A program made the translations under genes and the position numbers. Under the pieces are notes generated by a model. It ran no database searches. It saw nothing but the letters and a program-made list of their open reading frames with translations, and had not been told where the DNA came from. From positions 219-24,246 of the forward strand of contig CAQKRU010000011.1 of the NCBI GenBank assembly GCA_948823415.1: 24,028 bases of DNA. Reading direction: 5' to 3'. This document shows positions 16,159-23,554 of this stretch, in pieces. The first letter of the stretch is position 1; every line of letters begins with the position of its first letter. Origin of the DNA: an uncultured Eubacteriales bacterium. GTDB taxonomy: Bacteria; Bacillota; Clostridia; Oscillospirales; Acutalibacteraceae.

Positions 16159-16187
16159 TTGACTTTTTGTGGAAAATGTGGTATATT
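16159..16187 (+). promoter_or_regulatory. Promoter of the DAACS symporter gene
   Basis: TTGACT at 16159-16164 and TATATT at 16182-16187 are 17 bp apart, again with TGTGG directly before the -10 hexamer. It is divergent from the promoter at 16095-16123 and leaves a leader of about 98 nt. Confidence 0.75.
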
Positions 16188-16291
16188 CCCTTCATATGTA
16201 TTTAAAATGATTTAATTGAGTTTTGGCTGTGCATCCGCATTTTTGGCTAAAATACGACTCGTAATTTTTGAAGATTGGAGGAATTATCAAA

Positions 16292-17479
16292 ATGAAATTG
16301 CTTTTAAAGAAATATAAATTGCTCATAAAAATCGTGATGGCGATCTTGCTGGGCGTCTTAATCGGAACTTTTTTGCCATACGAAATTACCGAATTTTTCA
16401 TCGCGATAAATATAGTCATAAGCAAACTGCTCAACTTTTCGATTCCGCTTATAATCATCGCATTTGTCACTAAGGGGATCAGCTCTTTGGAGTCCTCTGG
16501 CAAAATGCTCGGCATCACGACGTGCATCTCGTACATATTTATGGTCTGCGCGGCGTTCTTGTCCTACTTTACGGCAACTCGGTTGTTTCCCCGGTTCTTA
16601 ACCGACATCCCAAATAATATTTTTGAATCCATCTCAACGCCCACCGGGTCCGTTTTTTCTCAGCTGTCGCAAATCAATATCTCGCCAATCATGGACGTTG
16701 TCCCGGCGCTCATCCTGGCCTTCATCCTCGGAATAGGCATCTCCTCAATAAAATCAACGTACATAAAAGGTGTGTTCGACGAATTCCACGAAATCATAAA
16801 TATAATGGTGCAAAAGCTGATTGTGCCGGTGTTGCCATTGTATGCACTCGGAATTTTCGCTAAAATGACGGCCTCGGGCCAAGTTTTTAAGATTCTTTTG
16901 GTCTTCTCCAAGGTCTTCGTCGCAATAATCGCGCTGCATGCTGTCACTTTGTTTTTACAATATTTTATCGCCGGGATTATCGCTCGCAAAAACCCGGTTA
17001 AATTCCTCAAAAACATGATTCCGGCCTATTTATCTGCCATTGCCACGCAGTCTTCTGTCGCCGTCATCCCCATAACCATCGACTGCTCTAAAAAGAACGG
17101 CGTCTCTTCGAGCATTGCAGACTTCGTGTTGCCGCTTTGCTCTACCATACATCTCTCCGGCAGCGTGATTTCTATCACGGCCTGCTCGGTTGCTGTAATG
17201 CTCGTTAGCGGCAAACCCATCGAATTTTCAGTTATGCTGCCATTTATGATGATCTTAGGCATTATGATGGTCGCAGCGCCCGGGGTTCCTTGTGGAGCTA
17301 TCTTGGCGGCCTCTGGCATATTGCAATCTATTTTGGGCTTCGATGGCGCAATGCTTTCGCTAATCATCGCATTGCATGTTGCGCAAGATGGCTTTGGTAC
17401 GGCTTGCAACGTTTGTGGCGACGGTTCAATTGCCGTTATTTTGGACACATTCAACCGAAAAATTTTTAATAAAAACTAA
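16292..17479 (+). CDS. Dicarboxylate/amino acid:cation symporter family protein (DAACS), divergent
   Basis: The 395-residue membrane protein aligns with the GltPh/SstT family: hairpin HP1 region with SAIATQSSVAVIPI, the TM7 segment LPLCSTIHLSGS, HP2 APGVPCGAI and TM8 with QDGFGTACNVCGD. TM8 keeps the substrate-amino Asp (D366) and the cation ligands Asn373 and Asp377, but the position that is Arg397 in GltPh, which binds an acidic side chain, is Gly369. The TM7 motif NMDGT is replaced by HLSGS (residues 287-291), losing the cation-binding Asp312 equivalent. I infer transport of a neutral solute, perhaps a neutral amino acid, with altered cation coupling. ATG 16292 follows GGAGG by 10 nt. It is a single-gene unit with its own promoter and a terminator. 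Confidence 0.88.
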   Translation: MKLLLKKYKLLIKIVMAILLGVLIGTFLPYEITEFFIAINIVISKLLNFSIPLIIIAFVTKGISSLESSGKMLGITTCISYIFMVCAAFLSYFTATRLFPRFLTDIPNNIFESISTPTGSVFSQLSQINISPIMDVVPALILAFILGIGISSIKSTYIKGVFDEFHEIINIMVQKLIVPVLPLYALGIFAKMTASGQVFKILLVFSKVFVAIIALHAVTLFLQYFIAGIIARKNPVKFLKNMIPAYLSAIATQSSVAVIPITIDCSKKNGVSSSIADFVLPLCSTIHLSGSVISITACSVAVMLVSGKPIEFSVMLPFMMILGIMMVAAPGVPCGAILAASGILQSILGFDGAMLSLIIALHVAQDGFGTACNVCGDGSIAVILDTFNRKIFNKN

Positions 17480-17500
17480 ATTTATAAATAAAACAAAAAA

Positions 17501-17534
17501 CACGCCTTTAAGCGCGCTCTCGCTTAAGGGTGTG
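17501..17534. terminator. Bidirectional terminator between the symporter and the ECF/FakA-like operon
   Basis: A 14-bp stem with two G-T pairs, CACGCCTTTAAGCG at 17501-17514 and CGCTTAAGGGTGTG at 17521-17534, has a 6-nt loop. On the minus strand it is followed by TTTTTTGTTTTATTT; on the plus strand by GCTTATTTTGC. It can serve both convergent transcripts and is stronger for the minus strand. Confidence 0.8.
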
Positions 17535-17545
17535 GCTTATTTTGC

Positions 17546-17794
17546 TCACATTGTCTGCGCTTGCTTTGCCATGTTTTCGATAACTATATCAAAAACTTCT
17601 CCCCAAGATGCGCAATACTTCAACACTTGCCAGGGCTCGTTGGTGTGATAATGCACCTTTATCAAATTTTCGTCCCTCACCACCAAAAGACAGTCGCCAT
17701 CAAAATTGCTCGTAAAATGCGCGCGGATATTGTCTTCATCAAGGCCGTTGCCTTCTATCAGCAGCTGCGTGTCATATTTATAATCTAGTGCCAT
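17546..17794 (-). CDS. Stand-alone FakA-like middle-domain protein, 82 aa
   Basis: The sequence resembles the region that follows the DhaL kinase domain in FakA/YloV-type fatty-acid kinases: YKYDTQLLIEG at the start, then DCLLVVRDENLIKVHYHTNEPWQVLKYCASWGEVFDIVIENM, which parallels the FakA pattern VVVGD..-..KVHVHTN.PG.VL..A...G.L..I.IENM. It has neither the DhaL kinase part nor the C-terminal domain of a full FakA (about 550 residues). The frame is intact, the ATG has GGGAGAG 6 nt upstream, and it lies 38 bp after the ECF S component gene, so it looks like a real small protein rather than a decayed fragment. Function is unknown: regulator of, or decoy partner for, a FakA/FakB system is possible. 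Confidence 0.75.
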   Translation of the reverse strand: MALDYKYDTQLLIEGNGLDEDNIRAHFTSNFDGDCLLVVRDENLIKVHYHTNEPWQVLKYCASWGEVFDIVIENMAKQAQTM

Positions 17795-17832
17795 TTAAGT
17801 CTCTCCCTGCCTTTTGCTTAAATAAAAATATT

Positions 17833-18384
17833 TTATTGCAAGTTTCGGCCGTTTAATTTTCCTCTCATAATTGGGAACAACACCGCCACGGCGCCCACCG
17901 TAAACGCCGTTTTTAGCAGCGATACAACTAACCCGCTCATCATCAGCAGTAGCGCGGTCAGGGGCTCCATGTTCAAAAAATATAAGTTTATCACCAGCGC
18001 TTTAATCGCTCGGAAGATCATATAAACAAGGCTACCGCTGATCGCACCGACGATATTATAAATGCGGTCCTCACCGTTTTTGTTGTTGCTGTACGCGATA
18101 GTGCCGCAGATGAACGCCATGAGGAACTTAAACGCAAACGTGAAGGGCAGCGAAGAGATGTATATTGGGTTCAAAATATCGAAAATAGCCGATCCGATCG
18201 CCGATGCAAAGCCACCGTAAATAGGGCCTAGCAAAATTCCCGCCAGCAAGCAAGTTATGTTGCCAAGGTGAAATGTCATATTCGTGCCGCCGACTGGAAT
18301 GGTTATCCCCAAAAAAGTTGTAAGAAGAACAAATGCGGCCATAACGCTCGCCATGACTAGATTATACGTACTCGATCTTTTCAA
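17833..18384 (-). CDS. ECF transporter S component, substrate unknown
   Basis: This 183-residue membrane protein has five to six hydrophobic segments and the ECF S-component pattern TFHLGNITCLLAGILLGPIYGGFASAIGSAIFDIL near its first third, with an N-terminal segment VMASVMAAFVLLTTFLGI carrying the small-residue face used to contact EcfT. It should bind a vitamin-like solute and work with a shared EcfAA'T module coded elsewhere. The substrate cannot be read from the sequence, and no riboswitch is visible upstream. The start is set at TTG 18384 with AAGGGTGA 5 nt upstream, the same AAGGGTG...TTG arrangement as the radical SAM gene; an in-frame GTG at 18402 would include the ribosome site. The FakA-like small protein gene follows. 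Confidence 0.85.
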   Translation of the reverse strand: MKRSSTYNLVMASVMAAFVLLTTFLGITIPVGGTNMTFHLGNITCLLAGILLGPIYGGFASAIGSAIFDILNPIYISSLPFTFAFKFLMAFICGTIAYSNNKNGEDRIYNIVGAISGSLVYMIFRAIKALVINLYFLNMEPLTALLLMMSGLVVSLLKTAFTVGAVAVLFPIMRGKLNGRNLQ

Positions 18385-18415
18385 AACATTCACCCTTTTC
18401 ACATTTATTGTTGAT

Positions 18416-18443
18416 ATTATACCACAAAATCTCGCATTGAAAA
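18416..18443 (-). promoter_or_regulatory. Possible promoter of the ECF S component operon
   Basis: On the minus strand, a perfect TATAAT (complement at 18416-18421) is preceded by TTTTGTGG, and TTTTCA (complement at 18438-18443) lies 16 bp upstream as a 4-of-6 match to the -35 box. Confidence 0.5.
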
Positions 18444-18478
18444 CTACTTTTTAAGACAATTTTTTATATTTTTTTCTG

Positions 18479-18507
18479 TTGAAAAATTTTAAGCATGAGG
18501 CTATAAT
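18479..18507 (+). promoter_or_regulatory. Promoter of the zinc-ribbon membrane protein gene
   Basis: TTGAAA at 18479-18484 and TATAAT at 18502-18507 are 17 bp apart, about 30 bp before the start codon. It is divergent from the ECF S component promoter. Confidence 0.7.
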
Positions 18508-18535
18508 TATAAAAAAGAAGGCAAAAAGGAGGAAT

Positions 18536-18961
18536 ATGAACTTGTTTTGCACAAACTGCGGGAAGGATCTGCCTCCCGAAACGAAAATATGTCCTAATTG
18601 TGGCTTTGCTCTGAGCATTCCAGAAAAAGAAAGTCCTACAAAAGAAGCTGCACAGCCAAGTAGCAATTTTTATGACAACGGTCACCCCGATGCTACGGGC
18701 GAAGATAAATACAACAAACCCCTAACTACCGCCCAATTCTTTTTTCTTCAGCTTTTGTTTATGGTCCCCGTTGTGAACTTGTTTTTCATCTTTTTTTGGT
18801 CTTTAAAAAAGCACACGAACAAAAATTTAAAGGCATACTCGCGTTCCATCTTGATTTGGCTGGCCATTGCGTCGGTGTTTTCTATTTTTGCTTTACTCAC
18901 GTTTACTTTTATGCGCACTCCGTTGCCGTTTAACGTGTTTAGCATGCGGATTAATTTCTAA
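18536..18961 (+). CDS. Zinc-ribbon membrane protein of unknown function
   Basis: The 141-residue protein begins with a zinc ribbon, CTNC at C5/C8 and CPNC at C19/C22, followed by a polar linker rich in Pro, Ser and Glu and two hydrophobic segments (about FFFLQLLFMVPVVNLFFIFF and SILIWLAIASVFSIFALLTF). Such small zinc-ribbon membrane proteins are common in clostridia and mostly uncharacterised. The start could be ATG 18536, only 3 nt from GGAGG, or the in-frame TTG at 18542, which is at a better 9-nt distance; I report the ATG. It is a single-gene unit between its own promoter and a terminator. Confidence 0.82.
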   Translation: MNLFCTNCGKDLPPETKICPNCGFALSIPEKESPTKEAAQPSSNFYDNGHPDATGEDKYNKPLTTAQFFFLQLLFMVPVVNLFFIFFWSLKKHTNKNLKAYSRSILIWLAIASVFSIFALLTFTFMRTPLPFNVFSMRINF

Positions 18962-18984
18962 ACTAGACTTTTAAAAAACATCAA

Positions 18985-19030
18985 AAATCCTCTGTTAGGG
19001 CTTCGATTCTAACAAGGATTTCTTTTTTTG
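18985..19030. terminator. Bidirectional terminator between zinc-ribbon gene and polysaccharide operon
   Basis: AAATCCT plus TGTTAG (18985-18998, with one bulged C) pairs with CTAACA plus AGGATTT (19009-19021), giving a 13-bp stem with a 10-nt loop. CTTTTTTTG follows on plus and TTTTTGATGTTTTTT on minus, so both convergent transcripts can end here. Confidence 0.8.
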
Positions 19031-19043
19031 CTTTCTTAATTGC

Positions 19044-20495
19044 CTATTCCTTTTCGTCGTTGTGCTTTGCAAAGAATGCCATTGCGTAGCCCAAAACCAG
19101 CCAAAAGAAGATGCTCATAAAGTTGATTTCCGACAGCAACGCCTTTTCAAACAGCGCAAAAACCAGGTACGCCAGCAGGCATATTAGCAGGTTGACAAAC
19201 ACTGTGTCTTTTAGCCGCGCGCATTTTCTAAAAAAGAATATAAGCAGGTTAAGCATCACCATGGTCAAAAACACCGCAAACGTTATAAATCCGACAGCGC
19301 CGTTGCACACCAGGATTGAAAAATATCCATTGTGGAAGTTAGAAAACGCGATTCCCTCTTCAAAATAAACGTTACCGTATTCAACAACGTTCGTGCTGCC
19401 AATGCCAAACAGCGGATGCCTAAAAAATATATAGAAACCTTGCGCCAAAAGCCGACTCCGGCCACTACCTTCGCGCAGATCATAATTGGGCCTGCCAAAA
19501 TGGACAATATCGTTGTTAATGTCGGGGTTTGAGGCGTAGTTCGTAATAATCGAGCACACGTTGTCGATTATATCCGAAGCGCTGTTCTGAAAGCACGCCC
19601 TAAAGCCAAAAAGTCCAAAAACCAGCACCAAACATCCCAGCAAAAAAAGCGCGCTATGCTTTGCGACTATCTTTATTGACGAAATTTTATTCTCCAAAAT
19701 CATCTTATAAAACATCCACAGCACCGCGTAAATTACCAAAAGCAAGAACGATGCGATCGAGTCGCTCAAAATCAACGCCAAAAAGTGCGCCGAGACAATC
19801 ACCGTTACCAGCAAAACTTTTGACCATTTTTTTTCTAAATTAAAAATTTGGTTTGTCCGATAAAGAATGTGGCAAAAAATGATAGAAACAGCCGAGCAGA
19901 ACGCCAATATGTTCGGGTTGATAAAAACTCCGGTGAACCGAACAGACTCCGCGCTTTTTATGATTCCCACAACGCGCTCATATCGCCCATACCTCTCGAT
20001 CATCGGAAACATCGGCAAGCTAAACGTGAATGAGTCTTTAAACATCAGCAGCACAAAGCTCAAAAGCACCAGCGTGGTCGATATCACGACCAAAATTTTG
20101 CATATTAAAATTATTTCTCTTTTTATGGCCTCAAAATTGGCCGTGTCGCCGTGCATTCCGTAAAATAAGAAGAAGCAAACCGCCGCATGGTATATAATGA
20201 CCAGCCCGGCCAAAAAGTTGATTGGGAAGCCAACGGTTACGTTTATCAATGCTGTGATTACCGAAAACAAGAGGAACAACACGATAATTTTTGAATATTT
20301 TACATTCAAAGTTCCGATTTTTAGCCTATGTATAAAAATTAAAACTGACCAAATGAGCGCCGCAGCACAGAGGGGCACCGACAAGATGTCCAAAAAGACG
20401 ACGCCGCTAAAAAACAGGCTGACAAAATAAGCGATTCTAAACACGGCCTCGTTATAGAGATTCCTTGAGCAAACTTCCATTATCGACTTGCACAA
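19044..20495 (-). CDS. O-antigen ligase/polymerase-like membrane protein (Wzy/WaaL family)
   Basis: The 483-residue protein has about ten to twelve hydrophobic segments and a large extracytoplasmic loop. Around the loop lies GSGRSRLLAQGFYIFFRHPLFGIGSTN, the Arg- and HPLFGIG-containing block characteristic of the Wzy_C/O-antigen ligase family. In a Gram-positive organism such proteins polymerise lipid-linked repeat units or transfer a glycan to protein or another acceptor; which one applies here cannot be decided. The start at TTG 20495 is uncertain: AAGGGG lies about 12 nt upstream, and an in-frame ATG occurs five codons later without a ribosome site. It lies 53 bp after the DegT aminotransferase gene, as last gene of the three-gene polysaccharide operon. 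Confidence 0.87.
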   Translation of the reverse strand: MCKSIMEVCSRNLYNEAVFRIAYFVSLFFSGVVFLDILSVPLCAAALIWSVLIFIHRLKIGTLNVKYSKIIVLFLLFSVITALINVTVGFPINFLAGLVIIYHAAVCFFLFYGMHGDTANFEAIKREIILICKILVVISTTLVLLSFVLLMFKDSFTFSLPMFPMIERYGRYERVVGIIKSAESVRFTGVFINPNILAFCSAVSIIFCHILYRTNQIFNLEKKWSKVLLVTVIVSAHFLALILSDSIASFLLLVIYAVLWMFYKMILENKISSIKIVAKHSALFLLGCLVLVFGLFGFRACFQNSASDIIDNVCSIITNYASNPDINNDIVHFGRPNYDLREGSGRSRLLAQGFYIFFRHPLFGIGSTNVVEYGNVYFEEGIAFSNFHNGYFSILVCNGAVGFITFAVFLTMVMLNLLIFFFRKCARLKDTVFVNLLICLLAYLVFALFEKALLSEINFMSIFFWLVLGYAMAFFAKHNDEKE

Positions 20496-20548
20496 TCAAC
20501 ATCCAACCCCTTATACATCCAGTTTTTCGGCTCCCTCTCGGCCCCCGC

Positions 20549-21757
20549 CTAAATTTCTTGCAAACACTCCCTAAACGAGTTCACCACATAATCGACGTCC
20601 TCATCATCAAGCAGCGTGTGCAGCGGCAGCGTGACCTCGTTTTTGTAGGTGTCATAAGCATTCTTAAAGTCCTTGATGTCAAACCCTAAATTTTTGTAGG
20701 CAGTAAACATCGGCAACGGCTTATAGTGCACGTTCGTGGCGACTCCCCTCTGCGCCATCAATTCAATCAGACGATTTCTGGCCTTTTCGTCCTTACCATC
20801 TAGCCGTGTCAAATATAAATGCCCACTAGAATTATTCTCCTCATCAAAATGCCTCAACGCCGACACTGGCAAGCTTTTAAAGGCTTCATCATATGCATTT
20901 ATTATGCGCTTTCTTTTTTCTAAAAGAGAATTATACCGCTTAAGCTGAGCCAACCCTATAGCGGCCATCAAGTCCGTCATGTTGCACTTGTAACCAGGAT
21001 AAACAATGTCATACTCCCAGCTGCCCGGCGTCATCTTGGCCAAGGCATCCTTAGACTGCCCGTGCAGCGACCACAACATAAACTGCCGATATAAAGATTC
21101 ATCGTCCAACCCAGTGTGAGTGCGCCAAGTCAGCGCGCCGCCCTCTGCCGTGGTCAAATTTTTAACCGCATGAAAAGAAAAGCTCGTAAAGTCCGCAACA
21201 GAGCCACAGACCTTGCCCTTGCGCAAAGCCCCAAACGCATGCGCCGCGTCCGCAATGACGATTACCCTGTTAAACGCTGTCTGAATCGCATTTTTAGGCT
21301 CAAATAAGTCCTTCTTGCTTTCAACAATTTCAAAAATCCTGTCATAGTCGCACATTCTGCCAGCCAAGTCCACCGCAATTATCGCCTTTGTCCTCGGCGT
21401 AATCGCTTTGCTCAAACGGTCATAATCCATCTCGAAGGAATCCTTCGCTGTGTCGACCAAAACAGGCGTTGCGCCCACGTGACAAATAACGCTCGCCGAC
21501 GCGGTGTAAGTGTACGCGCTGGTGATAACTTCGTCGCCCGGCCCAATGCCCAAAACGCGGAGAATCAGCTCCATGCAGGCAGTAGCAGAGTTCAAGCAAA
21601 CCGCCTTCGGGGTATGGCAATATTCCGCAATCTTGGCCTCAAACGCCTTCACCCTGGGGCCCGTAGTTATCCAGCCCGACCGCAAAACCTCACTAACCGC
21701 ATCTATCTCCAAGTCGCCAATGTCCGGCGGAGAAAACCTTATAATCCTCATAACCAC
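20549..21757 (-). CDS. DegT/DnrJ/EryC1/StrS family sugar aminotransferase
   Basis: The 402-residue PLP enzyme has the family layout: GWITTGPRVKAFE at residues 28-40, NSATACMELILR for phosphate binding, VIADAAHAFGA with the PLP-ring Asp, and SFSFHAVKNLTTAEGGAL with K199 as the PLP lysine. A YKCNMTDLMAAIGLAQL block and NVHYKPLP close to the C-terminus complete the set. These enzymes transfer an amino group from glutamate to a keto group of a nucleotide sugar, here probably UDP- or TDP-linked for a surface glycan. A roughly 20-residue insertion before the VIADAAH strand (KKDLFEPKNAIQTAFN) is longer than in most relatives. The GTG start is chosen because GAGGAA lies 7 nt upstream. It sits between the sugar transferase and the ligase genes. 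Confidence 0.92.
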   Translation of the reverse strand: MVMRIIRFSPPDIGDLEIDAVSEVLRSGWITTGPRVKAFEAKIAEYCHTPKAVCLNSATACMELILRVLGIGPGDEVITSAYTYTASASVICHVGATPVLVDTAKDSFEMDYDRLSKAITPRTKAIIAVDLAGRMCDYDRIFEIVESKKDLFEPKNAIQTAFNRVIVIADAAHAFGALRKGKVCGSVADFTSFSFHAVKNLTTAEGGALTWRTHTGLDDESLYRQFMLWSLHGQSKDALAKMTPGSWEYDIVYPGYKCNMTDLMAAIGLAQLKRYNSLLEKRKRIINAYDEAFKSLPVSALRHFDEENNSSGHLYLTRLDGKDEKARNRLIELMAQRGVATNVHYKPLPMFTAYKNLGFDIKDFKNAYDTYKNEVTLPLHTLLDDEDVDYVVNSFRECLQEI

Positions 21758-21817
21758 GCATCATTTCCTCTTTACAAATTAAACCGCATCTCGGCCAAAA
21801 CTCTTTAAAAACCCAAG

Positions 21818-22510
21818 TCAATTAATCACAGCCAAAACCGTCTTTATCATCAAAGTTAAGTCGTAAAAAATGTTAAATTTCTCGATATACTCGAGGTTAT
21901 GCTTCATTTTCTCCGGCAAAATTTCGTTTATGTAAGTAGCCTCCACGCTTTCGCGGCTGTCCAAGTGCTTATCCTCATCGCGAAAACTGATGCTCGCCAA
22001 AGACGTCACGCCCGCCGGCATAAGCAAAGTTGCAAGCATATCGTCCGAATAAGCCTCCACGTATTTTTTTACCTCGGGCCGCGTGCCCACAAAGCTCATT
22101 TGCCCCAAAATTATGTTAAACAGCTGCGGAATCTCATCCAGCCGAAACCTACGTAAAAATCGCCCCAACTTAGTAACCCGAGTGTCATTGTCAAGTGTAA
22201 CTAAAGATCCCATTTTGTCGGCGTTTTCGACCATTGTCCTAAATTTGTATATTCTAAAAACCCGGCCGTATGTAGTAACCCGCTCCTGCTTGTATAAAAT
22301 CGGCCCAGCGGACGTCAGCTTTACAAGAATGGCCACGATCACAAAGACCGGCGCCAACAGAACCATCAAAAGCACCGCTACAATAAAGTCGAACACTCGT
22401 TTCAAAAAAAGATCAAATTTCTTCCTGCTCAAAATCTCATAATAATGCCGCGTACGTTCATTTTTCAATGCCGATGGGATGTCCTCCCACTTGCGCAAAA
22501 TCAAAATCAT
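21818..22510 (-). CDS. Initiating sugar transferase (polyprenyl-phosphate phosphoglycosyl transferase, PglC/WbaP type)
   Basis: The 230-residue protein is a short monotopic phosphoglycosyl transferase: an N-terminal amphipathic part, the KRVFDFIVA helix and hydrophobic hairpin (about residues 37-63), KFRTM (89-93), LRRFRLDEIPQL with the catalytic Asp-Glu pair D125-E126, and SFVGTRPE. Such enzymes move a sugar-1-phosphate from a UDP-sugar to undecaprenyl phosphate and so start glycan assembly. The size and lack of four upstream membrane helices fit PglC-like rather than long WbaP-like enzymes. The partner aminotransferase gene downstream suggests an amino sugar donor. ATG 22510 lies just after GAGGT; TTG at the third codon is better spaced. 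It is the first gene of the operon. Confidence 0.92.
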   Translation of the reverse strand: MILILRKWEDIPSALKNERTRHYYEILSRKKFDLFLKRVFDFIVAVLLMVLLAPVFVIVAILVKLTSAGPILYKQERVTTYGRVFRIYKFRTMVENADKMGSLVTLDNDTRVTKLGRFLRRFRLDEIPQLFNIILGQMSFVGTRPEVKKYVEAYSDDMLATLLMPAGVTSLASISFRDEDKHLDSRESVEATYINEILPEKMKHNLEYIEKFNIFYDLTLMIKTVLAVIN

Positions 22511-22548
22511 ACCTCATTTTTATTTTTGTATTTAAAATTCCAAGGGCC

Positions 22549-22577
22549 ATTATACCAAAAAACTACCTTTTTTTCAA
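22549..22577 (-). promoter_or_regulatory. Promoter of the polysaccharide operon
   Basis: On the minus strand, TTGAAA (complement at 22572-22577) and a perfect TATAAT (complement at 22549-22554) are 17 bp apart, just upstream of the sugar transferase gene. Confidence 0.75.
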
Positions 22578-22612
22578 CCGCGGCGCTCCCCTAGTTACCC
22601 ACAAAATTCGAT

Positions 22613-23473
22613 TTAGCCGCGCAGAATAAATTTGTCCGCAAACGCAACAGAGTCCACAATAGACTGCTCGTAAATGTCAAAAAAGCTGTCCGTTCGCTCC
22701 TCGCCGCCATCCATAGGCCAATTCCAAATGCTGTGCGACAAATTCGAGTAATCATAGCTGTCGTCCTCGGTCAAATCCCTCATATAACTCGACATATAGG
22801 CATCTTTGCCCCGCCACTTCTCTATCTTTTTAACGAATTCCTTTTTTATCCCCGTTCTGTCGGTCATGAGCCCAAAAAATTTTCTAAAATCGCACATAGC
22901 CTCAAGAATATCATCTTTTGTCACGTCCGCATCGTAATTTTCCGTCAACAAATTATAAAACAGCTCCACCATAAACTTTTTCACTTTTTCGTCCTTTGGC
23001 AACAAGCGCTTCAACCGAATCCTGCTCGGCAACTGCTGCTTTTCGTACCTCAAGATTATCACGTCCAGCGTGGATTTTACGTTATTTCGGCAAATCTGCA
23101 AATCGCAATCCGGGTTCAAATCGGCAAGGCTCTGCGAGCTATAGTTAATAAACGGGAGCGCCAGCCTATCTAAAATGCTGTGGCAAAAAAATCCGATCAA
23201 ATAGGACTTTTCAAGCCGCGTAAAATTCTCCTCCGGGATGGCCGCAAAAACCTCATCCCTTAAATTATTAATCTTTTCCTCCTGCAAATATGCCCCATAT
23301 TTTTTTATGCTCCGCCCCGACTGGCCCGGCAGCGCCCTGTGCGACAAAATAAAATCTGGCCCCTGCGCGCCCCACAAAACGGCATTTTTGTTATATTCAA
23401 ACTCCGGATGCAACTTTGCAAGCCCCATCAAAACTCGCTCCACCTGCAAATAATGCGTAATCGCTGCCGGCAT
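22613..23473 (-). CDS. Zinc-dependent phospholipase C family protein (PF00882-like)
   Basis: The 286-residue protein begins MPAAITHYLQVERVL, with the first His (H7) typical of the family, then LWGAQGPDFILSHR (second conserved block) and IGFFCHSILDRLALPFINY, the central His/Asp block. Known bacterial members of this group are mostly uncharacterised cytosolic relatives of secreted zinc phospholipases C. In those I know, the central block reads H-x3-D-x3-HPY; here H98 and D102 are present but the third ligand position is Leu106 (LALPF), so the metal site may be incomplete. No signal peptide is present. ATG 23473 is chosen, with GAGG 8 nt upstream, over the GTG three codons earlier. It has its own promoter. 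Confidence 0.78.
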   Translation of the reverse strand: MPAAITHYLQVERVLMGLAKLHPEFEYNKNAVLWGAQGPDFILSHRALPGQSGRSIKKYGAYLQEEKINNLRDEVFAAIPEENFTRLEKSYLIGFFCHSILDRLALPFINYSSQSLADLNPDCDLQICRNNVKSTLDVIILRYEKQQLPSRIRLKRLLPKDEKVKKFMVELFYNLLTENYDADVTKDDILEAMCDFRKFFGLMTDRTGIKKEFVKKIEKWRGKDAYMSSYMRDLTEDDSYDYSNLSHSIWNWPMDGGEERTDSFFDIYEQSIVDSVAFADKFILRG

Positions 23474-23504
23474 CTTCCTCACCTCTACAATATTTTACAT
23501 CGAA

Positions 23505-23533
23505 ATTATAGCACCCGCGCTCGTTTTATGCAA
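23505..23533 (-). promoter_or_regulatory. Promoter of the phospholipase-C-like gene
   Basis: On the minus strand, TTGCAT (complement at 23528-23533) and TATAAT (complement at 23505-23510) are 17 bp apart, between the stop of the rRNA methyltransferase gene and the phospholipase-C-like gene. Confidence 0.6.
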
Positions 23534-23554
23534 ATTCCTCGGTTTTACGGCAAT

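Noticed and set aside
18451..18685. Minus-strand ORFs opposite the zinc-ribbon gene
   Set aside because: They overlap the promoter and first third of a well-supported plus-strand gene and have no ribosome site.
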